DNA from: Desulfobulbaceae bacterium BRH_c16a
Lineage (GTDB): Bacteria; Desulfobacterota; Desulfobulbia; Desulfobulbales; Desulfocapsaceae
Direction: 5' to 3'
Length of the DNA stretch: 64,000 nt
Assembly: GCA_000961725.1 (NCBI GenBank)
Contig: LADS01000009.1
Location: forward strand, 1 to 64,000
The notes under the pieces were generated by a model. The model saw nothing but the letters and a program-made list of their open reading frames with translations, had not been told where the DNA came from and searched no databases. Below are positions 44,182 through 52,572 of the stretch, in pieces. Made by a program: the position numbers and the translations under genes. Each line of letters begins with the position of its first letter. The stretch's first letter is position 1.

Positions 44182-44799
44182 ATGGTTCGTGGTTTGTTGC
44201 TTGTATTGCTTGCTCTTATTTTCACCGGGACACTGTCGATACCGTTTGTCTATGAGTCGCAAACCCTGTGGTATAAAACAGGTTACGATAAATCGTTGCT
44301 GCGGGGAGGGCAGCTGGTGGGCCTGCTCGCAGCGCTGTCGATCTTTTTCCAGATACTGCTGGGAGTAAGGGGCAAATATTTGGAAGAGTTCTTCGGGATG
44401 ACGGCATTGATGAGTTTGCACCGGGTAAATGGTCTTACCCTGGCACTTCTTGCCATCCTGCATATAGTTCTGGTGCAGGTTCCCGAAGGAATCGCCAACC
44501 TGCCGATCGGTGTCAGGTTCTGGCCGGAAATGGTCGGGATGCTGCTGTTCTCTATTATTCTGACGATGGTTATTTCTTCTCAATTTCGCCTGCAGATTGG
44601 TCTGGCCTATCAACGCTGGCGGCTCATTCACCGTATGCTGGCGTATCTGGTCCCCTTCCTGCTCACCGTACATGTCCTTTTTGTCAGTGACTCCTTTGAA
44701 CATCGAATCCCCCAGACAGGATTGTTTGCGCTGCTCGTAGCGGTGGCTGTCTGGATCCTGAGAATAAAAGGGGTGTATTGGCTGAAGAAGAAAGCATGA
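44182..44799 (+). CDS. Ferric reductase-like transmembrane protein with four haem-ligand histidines, no flavin domain
   Basis: A 205-residue membrane protein with about six hydrophobic segments. H80 and H94 in one helix and H150 and H164 in another are each spaced 14 residues apart, the bis-haem pattern of ferric reductase/NOX/YedZ membranes. It ends after the last helix, with no FAD or NAD(P)H domain, so it must take electrons from another protein or a quinone. A YceI-like periplasmic protein follows 159 bases later, recalling the E. coli cytochrome b561-yceI pairing. The start has only a weak AAGGA site. Confidence 0.78.
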   Translation: MVRGLLLVLLALIFTGTLSIPFVYESQTLWYKTGYDKSLLRGGQLVGLLAALSIFFQILLGVRGKYLEEFFGMTALMSLHRVNGLTLALLAILHIVLVQVPEGIANLPIGVRFWPEMVGMLLFSIILTMVISSQFRLQIGLAYQRWRLIHRMLAYLVPFLLTVHVLFVSDSFEHRIPQTGLFALLVAVAVWILRIKGVYWLKKKA

Positions 44800-44958
44800 C
44801 TGTTTACCGTTCGGGGCATTACCTTGCCATGTTATTCTTTGACAACGGCTTAATATCAAACTTGATTTTCGAATGGTGTTCATTATTGTTTTGCAACCGG
44901 AGAAGGATTCCGGAGGAAGAATATCATTTTAGACAATTACATATCCCAAGGAGAATGT

Positions 44959-45555
44959 ATGAATTTTTTCAAGAGAATATCGTTGCTGCTGATTTTCCTC
45001 ACTATGAGTCCGCAATTCGTTTTTGCAGCAGCACGAAGTTGGGAACTCGATAAGGCGCATTCCAACTTCTATTTTGGTGTAGATCACGTTTATTCCACCA
45101 TACGGGGACACTTTAACGAATATTCCGGCGAGGTAAATTTCGATCCCGATAACCTGGCTGAAAGCAGATTTTATTTTGCAATCGAGACCGCTTCAATCGA
45201 CACCGATATCGCCAAACGCGACAAGCACCTGCAGTCTTCGGATTTTTTCGATGCGGCAAAGTATCCGTTGATGACCTTTACATCGACCAGGATTGTCGAT
45301 GCCGGTAACGGTCTCTATGAGGTGCATGGAAAATTCGCGGTCAAAGGGGTCGAATATGACCTGATGCTGCCTCTTGTGCTGGCAGGGGTCAAGGACCATC
45401 CCGCAGTCAAGGGCAAGGAAGTGGCCGGTTTCAACGGGAGAATGATTCTTGACAGGCTGGCCTACATTATCGGCTCCGGGAAATTCTATGACCTTGGACT
45501 GGTAGGCAAGGACGTAGAAATATTTGTGACCCTGGAGGCACTGAGCGAAAAGTAG
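44959..45555 (+). CDS. YceI-family periplasmic lipid-binding protein
   Basis: A 198-residue protein with a signal peptide (MNFFKRISLLLIF, cleavage after FVFAA) and a YceI beta-barrel (WELDKAHSNFYFGVDHVYST, FDAAKYPLMTFTSTRI, FNGRMILDRLAY). YceI proteins bind polyisoprenoids or amides in a hydrophobic tunnel; in some species they respond to high pH or osmotic stress. AAGGAGA precedes the ATG. The upstream haem membrane protein may be its redox partner. Confidence 0.92.
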   Translation: MNFFKRISLLLIFLTMSPQFVFAAARSWELDKAHSNFYFGVDHVYSTIRGHFNEYSGEVNFDPDNLAESRFYFAIETASIDTDIAKRDKHLQSSDFFDAAKYPLMTFTSTRIVDAGNGLYEVHGKFAVKGVEYDLMLPLVLAGVKDHPAVKGKEVAGFNGRMILDRLAYIIGSGKFYDLGLVGKDVEIFVTLEALSEK

Positions 45556-45562
45556 GAGTTGA

Positions 45563-45592
45563 GGATACTCCGGGCAGCTGCCCGGAGTGTCC
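45563..45592 (+). terminator. Hairpin downstream of yceI-like gene
   Basis: ACTCCGGGCAG and CTGCCCGGAGT are perfectly complementary, and GGA/TCC pairs extend the stem to about 15 bp across one G-T pair. It begins eight bases after the stop. No T-run follows, so termination may be Rho-assisted. Confidence 0.5.
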
Positions 45593-45779
45593 CCATTGAC
45601 ATCCTCGACAGGTTGCTTAAATTCCCCAAGAAGATCGCTTCGACATTTTTCCGCCCGAAGCAGGTGTTTTCCCCTCAAGAGGAATTGCCTCGAGCTGTCG
45701 TTTTTGCGAGAGATGCCGGGCAATAGAAAGAACAGACTCAACAAACGGTTGTTCATATATCTCACAAAGGAGGCCTGTT

Positions 45780-46001
45780 ATGACCCATACCTGTAAAAAT
45801 TGCGGTGCCGTGGCTGACGATCCCGGGCATCTCTGTAATCCGACCATGGAAGTGCTTGCATGCTCCTATTGCGGGGCAAACGATGTCGGGGCAACCCATG
45901 TGTGCAAAGAGAAACTTGCCGCAATGAAATATTCGTGCCAGTCCTGCGGCAGGGTTGCCGCAGAGAGCGATGAACTCTGCAAGCCTTTTGAAATTGCTTA
46001 A
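45780..46001 (+). CDS. Small double zinc-ribbon protein
   Basis: A 73-residue protein in which CKNCG, CSYCG and CQSCG recur at regular spacing with intervening LCNP, VCKE and LCKP cysteines, enough for three similar metal-binding units. It has an excellent AAAGGAGG site before its ATG. It is small and highly structured by metal, with no membrane part. Function unknown; ribbons of this size usually bind nucleic acid or protein. A terminator-like stem follows. Confidence 0.75.
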   Translation: MTHTCKNCGAVADDPGHLCNPTMEVLACSYCGANDVGATHVCKEKLAAMKYSCQSCGRVAAESDELCKPFEIA

Positions 46002-46028
46002 GAATAGAACCATTCGACCAGGAGCGAA

Positions 46029-46062
46029 CAAAGGCCGGGCAGCATGAGCTGACCGGCCTTTG
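46029..46062. terminator. Hairpin between convergent genes
   Basis: CAAAGGCCGG and CCGGCCTTTG form a perfect 10-bp stem with a 14-base loop, between the zinc-ribbon gene and tusE. A, C, T and G-mixed bases follow on both sides. It probably serves both genes. Confidence 0.6.
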
Positions 46063-46081
46063 CTGCTTTAAGGGGCTAAGA

Positions 46082-46420
46082 CTAGAAACAGAAGCCCTGC
46101 ATCGGCAAACCCGCCAATTGAAAAGCCTGATGGATGCCCTTGGGGAACAGACCGTAAAAATAACGCATGGTACCTTTTTCCGGCCCCATCTCCCTGGCCA
46201 TGTCGGCGGTAACCACTCTTACGAACGGATGTTTTTCCCGTTGTTCGTATGATCTTCGAATCAATTCGATCACTTTGACATGATCGTCACTCAACTTGAG
46301 ATTGAGTTGCCGGGCGATATAGTCCCGAATCTGGAAGTCCCATGAGGTAAGATCCAGGAGTTGATAGTTGTCGGAAAGAAGATACCTTTTCCCATTCAAT
46401 TCCAGATAGTGGCTGATCAT
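46082..46420 (-). CDS. tusE: TusE/DsrC-family sulfur-carrier protein with a single C-terminal cysteine
   Basis: A 112-residue protein. TADMAREMGPEKGTMRYFYGLFPKG and the C-terminal LAGLPMQGFCF are hallmarks of the DsrC/TusE family. The penultimate residue is cysteine (C111), equal to the conserved Cys A. The second cysteine of true DsrC, about 11 residues earlier, is replaced by Phe, so it is a TusE-like carrier and not the DsrC substrate of sulfite reductase. AGGAGGTGA precedes the ATG. No tusBCD or mnmA is adjacent. Confidence 0.85.
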   Translation of the reverse strand: MISHYLELNGKRYLLSDNYQLLDLTSWDFQIRDYIARQLNLKLSDDHVKVIELIRRSYEQREKHPFVRVVTADMAREMGPEKGTMRYFYGLFPKGIHQAFQLAGLPMQGFCF

Positions 46421-46623
46421 TGGTCACCTCCTTTCGCAGACGATACTCTTTGACCTGCCAAGACGGTTTCGCAGTTTCGACAGCTCCTTTTTTATCTCCT
46501 TAAAGAATATCATGAGAAATCGCTATTTCCAAGGGAAAAGAGCAGTATTTTATTGTGTAATTATATGAAATAGTTGAACAATCCTACATTGTAGGGTCCT
46601 ACGGCGTGGCCGTTGCTGGGATG

Positions 46624-47193
46624 TTAGAAATCGATTCCCGGCTGAGGCTCTATGTCTTTTCGGTAGGCGTGTTTGATTTCCCTTACCTCGCTGACAGTAT
46701 CGGCGAGGTCGATGAGCTCCGGAACGGCGTCTCTGCCGGTCAGGATGATATGCATCCGTGCCGGCCGGAGGGCAAGAATATGTTTCACCTGATCCAGGTC
46801 GACGAGTCCGAGATGCAGGGCATTATTGATTTCGTCGAGGATTAACGTGTCGCAGTTCTCGGCGCGGAGAATGCGCTCCACCAGGAGAACGGCATCCTGA
46901 GCATTTTTCCGGTGTTCGGAGTGAGGGTAGGGATTGCCTTCGATGCCGCAAAATCCCTTGCCGGTGTGGTGGAGAGTGACGAAAGGAGCCAGCTGTTTCA
47001 CGCCGTCCCACTCTCCGGAATAGAGATCACCCTTCATGAATTGTACAATCGTGGTCCGCAGTCCGTGACCGCAGCCGCGTAATGCCATGCCCATGGCAGA
47101 AGTGGTTTTGCCCTTGCCATTGCCGGTAATGATCACAACAAGGCCTTTTCGTATCTTTGGTTCAAATTTGCGTATCGAAATGGGATCGTCCAT
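46624..47193 (-). CDS. cobO: Cob(I)yrinic acid a,c-diamide adenosyltransferase
   Basis: A 189-residue P-loop enzyme of the CobA/CobO type that attaches the 5'-deoxyadenosyl group to corrinoids. TGNGKGKTTSAMGMALR is the P-loop, VQFMKG and LDEINNAL are conserved. Length is usual. It makes adenosylcobalamin or salvages corrinoids; methyltransferases of C1 metabolism in such organisms need cobamides. No cobalamin riboswitch was recognised upstream, where 201 bases are without a gene. Confidence 0.92.
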   Translation of the reverse strand: MDDPISIRKFEPKIRKGLVVIITGNGKGKTTSAMGMALRGCGHGLRTTIVQFMKGDLYSGEWDGVKQLAPFVTLHHTGKGFCGIEGNPYPHSEHRKNAQDAVLLVERILRAENCDTLILDEINNALHLGLVDLDQVKHILALRPARMHIILTGRDAVPELIDLADTVSEVREIKHAYRKDIEPQPGIDF

Positions 47194-47394
47194 GAGTTTC
47201 TCCTGTTCGTCTGGTGGCTGATTCTATCGAGCACCATCATCATTGTACTGCATGAAGTAAAGAAGAACTCCCGGCGGACAGGTTCTTTCTCTTCTTCCTT
47301 CCTTGTTTTTTGCCGGACATTTGTGATTGAATAAAATTGGGTCGGGTGATTGTCCAGGCCCGCCGATATCAATGCGACCCCCGGGAGAGGAGCA

Positions 47395-48426
47395 ATGTTC
47401 GATTCCGTAACAATAAAACCGACAGTTCTGATCATTGAAGCCGATGCAGCGGAAAGGAACCTGCTGCAGAACAATCTTGAGAAACGGGGATGTCATGTCC
47501 TTGCGGCGGAAAACGGCCCAGCCGGCCTGGAGATATGGGCGGAAAAAATGAGAGCGATCCGCATTGTAATAACCGGTTTGGGGATGCCTCTGGCCAACGG
47601 CTTTGAGGTCATTAAAACCATTCGCGCGCAGGAGGAATTTCATACATGCATCATTTTACTGGCAACAGGTCGGGATGATGAGGCCCTGCACAAAGGTCTG
47701 GATCTTGGCGCCGATGATTTTGTCGGCAAGCCGGTTGTCCCTGAAGTACTTTTCCTGCGTCTGCAGGGGGCTCTCAGAATGCTGCGGCTCCAGGATCAAT
47801 ATACTCTGGTTTTGGGACTGGCGGAACTGGCTGCCGAGCGGGGCGGCGAATCGGCGGCCCATCTCCAGCGAACCAGGAAATACTGTCATCTGCTGGCCGA
47901 TGATCTGCGGCTTCATCATCCGTCCTGGGGCCTGACAAAACAGCTGGTGGACGACATCGCCAATCTCAGCGTGCTCCACGATATCGGCAAAAACGGCTTA
48001 CCGGACGGGTTATTGAACAAAAGAGGCAAATATACTCCGAAAGAATATGAAATAATCAAGGATCACACTGTCCTTGGCGGCAACATCCTGAATAAGCTCT
48101 ATCAGCGAACCGGTTCGATCTTTTTTTTGCTGGGATATGAAATCGCCATGGCGCACCACGAGAAATGGGATGGCTCCGGGTACCCGCTGCGATTGAAAGG
48201 TGAAAAAATTCCTCTCGCGGGCAGGATAATGGCGTTTGCCGATGTGTACGATGTTCTCCTTTCACGGAGGCCCTACAAGGACCCTTTGTCCATAAACCAT
48301 GCGGAATTCTACATCAGAGGAGAAAAGGGCAGGCATTTCGATCCGGCTGTAGTCGAGAGCTATGAGCGTAACCGGGAGAGGTTCGCCGAGATTCAGAAAT
48401 CCATCCAGGAGATGGATTTTGTGTGA
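47395..48426 (+). CDS. HD-GYP phosphodiesterase with receiver domain lacking the phospho-acceptor aspartate
   Basis: A 343-residue protein. Residues about 8-125 form a receiver; its acidic pair (EADAAE), Thr (LLATG) and Lys (VGKP) are kept, but the phospho-acceptor is Gly61 (ITGLGMP; codon GGT at 47575-47577) where Asp is expected. Residues about 145-330 form an HD-GYP domain: HDIGK, then HHEKWDGSGYP, so c-di-GMP hydrolysis is likely intact. The ATG at 47395 has GAGAGGAG upstream; the longer frame is unsupported. The receiver is probably a constitutive or protein-binding pseudo-receiver. Confidence 0.9.
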   Translation: MFDSVTIKPTVLIIEADAAERNLLQNNLEKRGCHVLAAENGPAGLEIWAEKMRAIRIVITGLGMPLANGFEVIKTIRAQEEFHTCIILLATGRDDEALHKGLDLGADDFVGKPVVPEVLFLRLQGALRMLRLQDQYTLVLGLAELAAERGGESAAHLQRTRKYCHLLADDLRLHHPSWGLTKQLVDDIANLSVLHDIGKNGLPDGLLNKRGKYTPKEYEIIKDHTVLGGNILNKLYQRTGSIFFLLGYEIAMAHHEKWDGSGYPLRLKGEKIPLAGRIMAFADVYDVLLSRRPYKDPLSINHAEFYIRGEKGRHFDPAVVESYERNRERFAEIQKSIQEMDFV

Positions 48427-48457
48427 CTGGATCAGGAGAACCGGGATAGAGCGATGG

Positions 48458-48946
48458 TCATGGTTCGGGTTGAATCCGACGGTAGGTGACAACGGTGAAC
48501 GGCTCTGCGCATTCCGGGTACTCTTTTCTGCCTGTTTCAACAAATTCCAGGTTTGAAAAATCCGGGAAAGTGACATCGCCTTCCACCTCCCGATGAATAA
48601 AAGTCAGAATCATGCCGGTGGCAACCGTCAAGGCCTGCCTGAAAATTTGTGAACCACCGATAATGAAGACTTTCTCGGCATCTTTGCACATCTCGAGGGC
48701 GGCAGTCAGGGACGACGCATATTCAGCGCCTCCTGGTGCATAATCATGATTGCGGCTGAGAACGATATGACGTCTTCCGGGCAGAGGGTTTGCAAGGGAT
48801 TCAAAGGTCTTGCGACCCATGATCATCGGAAATCCCATCGTCGTCTTTTTGAAAAGCTGGAGTTCCTCGGGGATGTGCCACGGCATTTTGTTATTTCGTC
48901 CTATGATGCGATTTTTCGCTATGGCGGCAATGAGAATTATTTCCAT
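48458..48946 (-). CDS. folA: Dihydrofolate reductase
   Basis: A 162-residue enzyme that reduces dihydrofolate with NADPH. IAAIAKNRIIGRNNKMPWHIPEE is the N-terminal substrate and cofactor loop, IMGRKTFESL the conserved second motif, and VFIIGGSQIFRQAL the NADPH contact. It converges on the HD-GYP gene. thyA is not in the window. The 379-base region upstream carries a large inverted repeat. Confidence 0.94.
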   Translation of the reverse strand: MEIILIAAIAKNRIIGRNNKMPWHIPEELQLFKKTTMGFPMIMGRKTFESLANPLPGRRHIVLSRNHDYAPGGAEYASSLTAALEMCKDAEKVFIIGGSQIFRQALTVATGMILTFIHREVEGDVTFPDFSNLEFVETGRKEYPECAEPFTVVTYRRIQPEP

Positions 48947-49325
48947 GGGTGATCGCTCGAAATAACTGAAAAAAATATTGTATTTGCCTGTACTTCTATT
49001 TAATAATACGAAAATTAGTTATCGTTCACCGGCACACATCAAAAGACTGCATAACCTGGGATCTGTAACCGTTCATCCAGTGCTCCATTTTCGTCCGATC
49101 AGGCCGCCGAGCTATAGTAGGCTATGTGAGGTGGCCTGATCGGACGAAAATGGAGTGCTGGTGAGCGGTTACGAAAATTATAGCATTTTTTTCAGTTGAA
49201 TTCAATGAAGTGTCCTGTCGGCTGAAAAGAAGTGCCATCTTCCGGCTGGAGATGATCGGTTCCCGACGAAGAAGAGTTTCAGGGCATGAGGAGCGGCAAG
49301 AAATGAAAGAAGGTGGAGGCGTTCG
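48947..49325. other. 379-base intergenic region with large inverted repeat
   Basis: No gene is visible. A 108-bp inverted repeat fills 49065-49172. The rest is AT-rich near 48965-49020 and 49170-49210 and should contain the divergent promoters of folA and the zinc-ribbon membrane gene. Confidence 0.5.
49065..49172. repeat. 108-bp near-perfect inverted repeat (MITE-like)
   Basis: The left arm, beginning GTAACCG at 49065, is mirrored by a right arm ending CGGTTAC at 49172. In between, GCTCCATTTTCGTCCGATCA and its complement align with only a few mismatches over about 44 bp per arm, separated by a short AT-rich centre (CTATAGTAGGCTATG). No reading frame is inside. The DNA could fold as a single long hairpin. 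The structure resembles a non-autonomous palindromic mobile element, but no target duplication is obvious. Confidence 0.75.
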
Positions 49326-50900
49326 ATGAAACTACATTGTCCACACTGTGGCGTAAAAGGTTCTGCAGATGACTCGTACTATGGTAAATTTGTCAAATGC
49401 CCGAAGTGTCGTGAAAAATTTATTGCTTCAGAGGCTGTGGCCGACAGTCGGCAAGAGGAACTGACGGATGAACCGGCACTCCCCGTGGACGATCTCCGGG
49501 AGGAACGATATACGCCGGCCGAGATCGGTAGCCCAGGCGAAGGAGAGCCCCCTCCTGAAGCCGGTCTCGAAGAAGAATCGGATGAAGGATATGAAGAGAC
49601 GCATGTTCATGCACCTGATGAAGTCCCGGTTGTCGAAAGGGAGGCGGTACTCGACTGGTCCGATATTGTAGCGGAGATTGACTCCGAGTCGGCCGACGAA
49701 GAACGCGATAAAAAGGACAGGGAAGAAGCATCGGCCGATTTTGCCGGTCTTTTTGCCGAAAAACCGGCCGAAGAACTTGACGTGCCGGAGGCTGAAGGTC
49801 CTACGGGAGCTGAATCCGAAAGGGAAATAGACGAAACGGCGGCCGTCGGTTCAGGAGACGATCGGTTGCCGGAAATGGATGAACCGTCCGAACCGCCTGT
49901 CAGCATTTCCCCGGTAAAGGATGATCGTGAGGAAGAGGCACTTGTTGAATCCGTCAAATCCGAAGAGATCCGGGAAGGCTCTTTCACCGATCACAGCACC
50001 GAATCCCTGCAGCTTCAAGAGATAGAAAGCCAGCCTTACGGTCTGGTTAAGGAACAATGCTGGCAATGCGGCAAAAAGGACAGTGTCGGTGTGCCCTTTA
50101 TCGCCAAAGATGGCCGGTTCTATTGCCCCGATTGTGTGCCCGTCGCCGAGCCGGAGACAGATCTGAAAGACCAGGCTTTTGCCGAACCACGTGGAGACGC
50201 CGCCCTCTCGAACGGCAGAGCTGTTGCAGGCGGGCCTTCACACCGCTTCACTATCGGCGGAGCCATCCGCGAAGCGTGGGAGAGAACCAAAGGGGCCAAA
50301 GGAACAATCTGGGCGGGCAGTGCGGTAATGTATCTAGCCATTCTCGTCCTTTTGGCAGGAGGCGCATTTCTGCTGCCGTTGATCGGTCATGAATCTCCGA
50401 CCGACACCGATGTGACCGGGCGAATAGGGAATTTCCTGTTTCAGGCGGTGACGGACATTGTATCGATGCTTTTTATTGCAGGGCTCCTCTTCATGGGAAT
50501 CAGGAAAGTTGCCGGAAATGCCATCTCCTGGAAAATGATCTTCACGGGTTTTTCGGTCGCCGGACGGATCATTGCGGTTACCATTCTCCAGACCATCCTC
50601 GTTTTCATCGGCTTTCTTGTGCTGGTGTTGCCGGGCATATATCTCGCCATCGGCTATTCCATGTCCATCCCGCTCATTGTCGACCGGAAAATGTCGCCGT
50701 GGCAGGCCATGGAAGCATCCCGAAAAGCGATCCACAAAGTCTGGTGGAAGGTTGCCGGACTCTATCTGGCGATGGGAGTACTCTTTATTATTTCCCTGGT
50801 GCCCCTGGGGATCGGTATCATCTGGACCTGGCCGATGTTTATCATCCTGGCCGGGGTGGTGTATCGGTACCTTTTCGGTGTTGAGAAACATGTTGGATAA
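49326..50900 (+). CDS. Membrane protein with N-terminal zinc ribbons and acidic linker
   Basis: A 524-residue protein. C5, C8, C25 and C28 form an MJ0042-type zinc ribbon (CPHCG, then CPKC). Residues about 35-235 are a low-complexity, strongly acidic Glu/Asp/Pro/Ser linker. A second ribbon follows (CWQCGKK, then YCPDC) near 245-275. The C-terminus (about 320-524) has around six hydrophobic helices. GGTGGAGG lies before the ATG. The layout suggests a membrane protein with a disordered cytosolic arm. A copy of the multi-hairpin repeat separates it from nfeD. Confidence 0.75.
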   Translation: MKLHCPHCGVKGSADDSYYGKFVKCPKCREKFIASEAVADSRQEELTDEPALPVDDLREERYTPAEIGSPGEGEPPPEAGLEEESDEGYEETHVHAPDEVPVVEREAVLDWSDIVAEIDSESADEERDKKDREEASADFAGLFAEKPAEELDVPEAEGPTGAESEREIDETAAVGSGDDRLPEMDEPSEPPVSISPVKDDREEEALVESVKSEEIREGSFTDHSTESLQLQEIESQPYGLVKEQCWQCGKKDSVGVPFIAKDGRFYCPDCVPVAEPETDLKDQAFAEPRGDAALSNGRAVAGGPSHRFTIGGAIREAWERTKGAKGTIWAGSAVMYLAILVLLAGGAFLLPLIGHESPTDTDVTGRIGNFLFQAVTDIVSMLFIAGLLFMGIRKVAGNAISWKMIFTGFSVAGRIIAVTILQTILVFIGFLVLVLPGIYLAIGYSMSIPLIVDRKMSPWQAMEASRKAIHKVWWKVAGLYLAMGVLFIISLVPLGIGIIWTWPMFIILAGVVYRYLFGVEKHVG

Positions 50901-50903
50901 AAG

Positions 50904-51020
50904 TTAGTACCTTAGAAATTCATTTCTTGTTTTTTAGAAATGAATTTCGTGAAGGTACTTATCCCCTCTGTTGTGGGAGGGGATCATAACCCTTGGGTTG
51001 CGGGCGTTAGCCCGCTTTAG
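50904..51020 (+). repeat. Multi-hairpin repeat, copy B (117 bp)
   Basis: This is the reverse complement of copy A at 21445-21588, identical over 117 bases except for copy A's 27-base insert. In order it reads a long AT-rich palindrome (CTTAGAAATTCATTTCTTG side first), then GAGGGG/CCCC, GGGTT/AACCC and GCGGGC/GCCCGC hairpins. It starts three bases after the stop of the zinc-ribbon membrane gene and precedes nfeD. Confidence 0.9.
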
Positions 51021-51092
51021 AGATTATAAGAATGATGGAAAGAGGACGAGAACTCTTCGTCCTCTTTTTCATTTGTTTCGGGAGAAATTTTC

Positions 51093-51542
51093 ATGGGTTC
51101 GATACATCCTGCACTGTACTGGCTTATTATTGGCGTAATGCTGTTTTTGCTTGAACTGGCCCTGCCTGGATTCATCCTGTTCTTTTTTGCCCTGGGGGCA
51201 TTGACTACCTCCCTGATCGCCTATTTTTTTCCTGTCGGTGTGGCCTGGCAGTTGGGGCTTTTCATGGCGGCCTCGCTTGTAACCCTTTTCTCTTTGCGGG
51301 AAGTGATCCAGAAGCGATTCTTTACCGATGTTCCCGAGCACAAAGAGAATGACATGGACCAGGTACTGGTAGCATCCGGTGAAAGAGGGGTCGTCAGCAC
51401 TGCTATCGTTCCTCCCGGCGAAGGACGGATAAAGTGTTCCGGCTCCTCCTGGCGGGCAACCGCCGACGAAAAAATAGAGGAAGGGGAAATCGTTGCGGTC
51501 GTCCGCCAGAAAGGGCTGGTGGTCCATGTGGAACGGGTTTGA
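51093..51542 (+). CDS. NfeD-family membrane protein
   Basis: A 149-residue protein with two to three N-terminal TM helices (about 8-72) and a C-terminal OB-fold (VGERGVVSTAIVPPGEG-like segment, then SGSSWRATADEKIEEGE). This is the short NfeD1b/YbbK type that partners SPFH proteins, which occurs here directly downstream. Together they may organise membrane microdomains or control a protease; the exact role is open. Confidence 0.88.
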   Translation: MGSIHPALYWLIIGVMLFLLELALPGFILFFFALGALTTSLIAYFFPVGVAWQLGLFMAASLVTLFSLREVIQKRFFTDVPEHKENDMDQVLVASGERGVVSTAIVPPGEGRIKCSGSSWRATADEKIEEGEIVAVVRQKGLVVHVERV

Positions 51543-51606
51543 TTCCGTAGGTAATCGATTATTTCTGTAAATAATTCTTTCCAGAACAAGAAGAGGGAGG
51601 TTGACA

Positions 51607-52572
51607 GTGGAACAGAATCTTATTGCTCTTGGTTTTATCCTGTTGCTGATCGTTGTCATTCTGCTCAAGACCGCGGTGGTGGTTCCCCAACGCTCGGAAT
51701 TTGTGGTGGAGAGACTGGGCAAATACCGGACAACGCTGGAGGCCGGCTTTCATGTCCTGTTTCCGTTCCTCGACAAGGTAGCCTATAAAAGAAGCCTGAA
51801 GGAAGAACCGATCGACATCCCTGCCCAGACCTGTATTACTGCAGATAACGTGACGCTTGAGGTGGATGGCGTCATGTACATGCAGGTGATGAATTCCAAG
51901 ATGTCGGCGTACGGGATCGACAATTATCAATATGCCGCCTCGCAGCTGGCCCAGACCAGTTTACGTTCGGCCATCGGCAAGATCTCCCTCGACAACACCT
52001 TCGAGGCCCGGGAAACGCTCAACGGTCAGGTGGTCATGGCGCTCGATGAGGCGGCCACCAACTGGGGCATTAAAGTGCTCCGGTACGAGATCAAGGATAT
52101 CCAGCCGCCCAAAACGGTGCTCGATGCCATGGAAAAGCAGATGAAGGCCGAGCGGGAGAAGCGGGCTGAAATAGCCCGGTCCGAGGGCGATAAACAGGCC
52201 ATTCTCAATCGCGCCGAAGGTGACAGAGGGGAGGCCATTTTTCGCTCGGAGGGGGAAAAGATCAAACGGATCAATGAGGCGGAAGGTCGGGCAATGGAGA
52301 TTCTGAAGGTTGCCGAGGCGACTGCCGAGGGCATACGCAAGGTGGCCGAGGCTCTCTCCGGTCCAGGCGGTAAAGAAGCCGCAAGCCTGGAAGTGGCCAA
52401 GCAGTATCTCGCCGAGTTCGGTAAGCTCGCCAAGGTAAACAATACCATGATCGTGCCGGGAAATCTCACCGATCTGAGTGGAATGGTTGCCTCGGCAATG
52501 GCCACCTTCAAACATGTCGTAAAAGAGGGGGAAGATGTCGATCGACAACCGGAGATCCGTTCCCGGAGTTGA
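51607..52572 (+). CDS. qmcA: SPFH/band 7 (paraslipin) protein
   Basis: A 321-residue protein. One N-terminal TM helix (about 6-26) leads into the SPFH domain (VVPQRSEFVVERLGKYRTTL, YRSAIGKISLD-like region near 120) and a long charged helical coiled coil (about 185-260). It ends with a PHB-like C-terminal part. The GTG at 51607 is preferred to a TTG at 51601 since GGAGG lies at 6-base spacing. It follows nfeD by 64 bases, the usual QmcA pairing, and overlaps the next gene by 38 bases. Confidence 0.9.
   Translation: MEQNLIALGFILLLIVVILLKTAVVVPQRSEFVVERLGKYRTTLEAGFHVLFPFLDKVAYKRSLKEEPIDIPAQTCITADNVTLEVDGVMYMQVMNSKMSAYGIDNYQYAASQLAQTSLRSAIGKISLDNTFEARETLNGQVVMALDEAATNWGIKVLRYEIKDIQPPKTVLDAMEKQMKAEREKRAEIARSEGDKQAILNRAEGDRGEAIFRSEGEKIKRINEAEGRAMEILKVAEATAEGIRKVAEALSGPGGKEAASLEVAKQYLAEFGKLAKVNNTMIVPGNLTDLSGMVASAMATFKHVVKEGEDVDRQPEIRSRS

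Noticed and set aside
44068..44883. Long minus-strand reading frame of 271 codons opposite the haem membrane protein
   Set aside because: It is Gln/His/Pro-rich with no domain, while the plus strand encodes a hydrophobic protein with a conserved four-His pattern.
47194..47394. Cobalamin riboswitch near cobO
   Set aside because: No B12-box consensus was recognised in the upstream gap.
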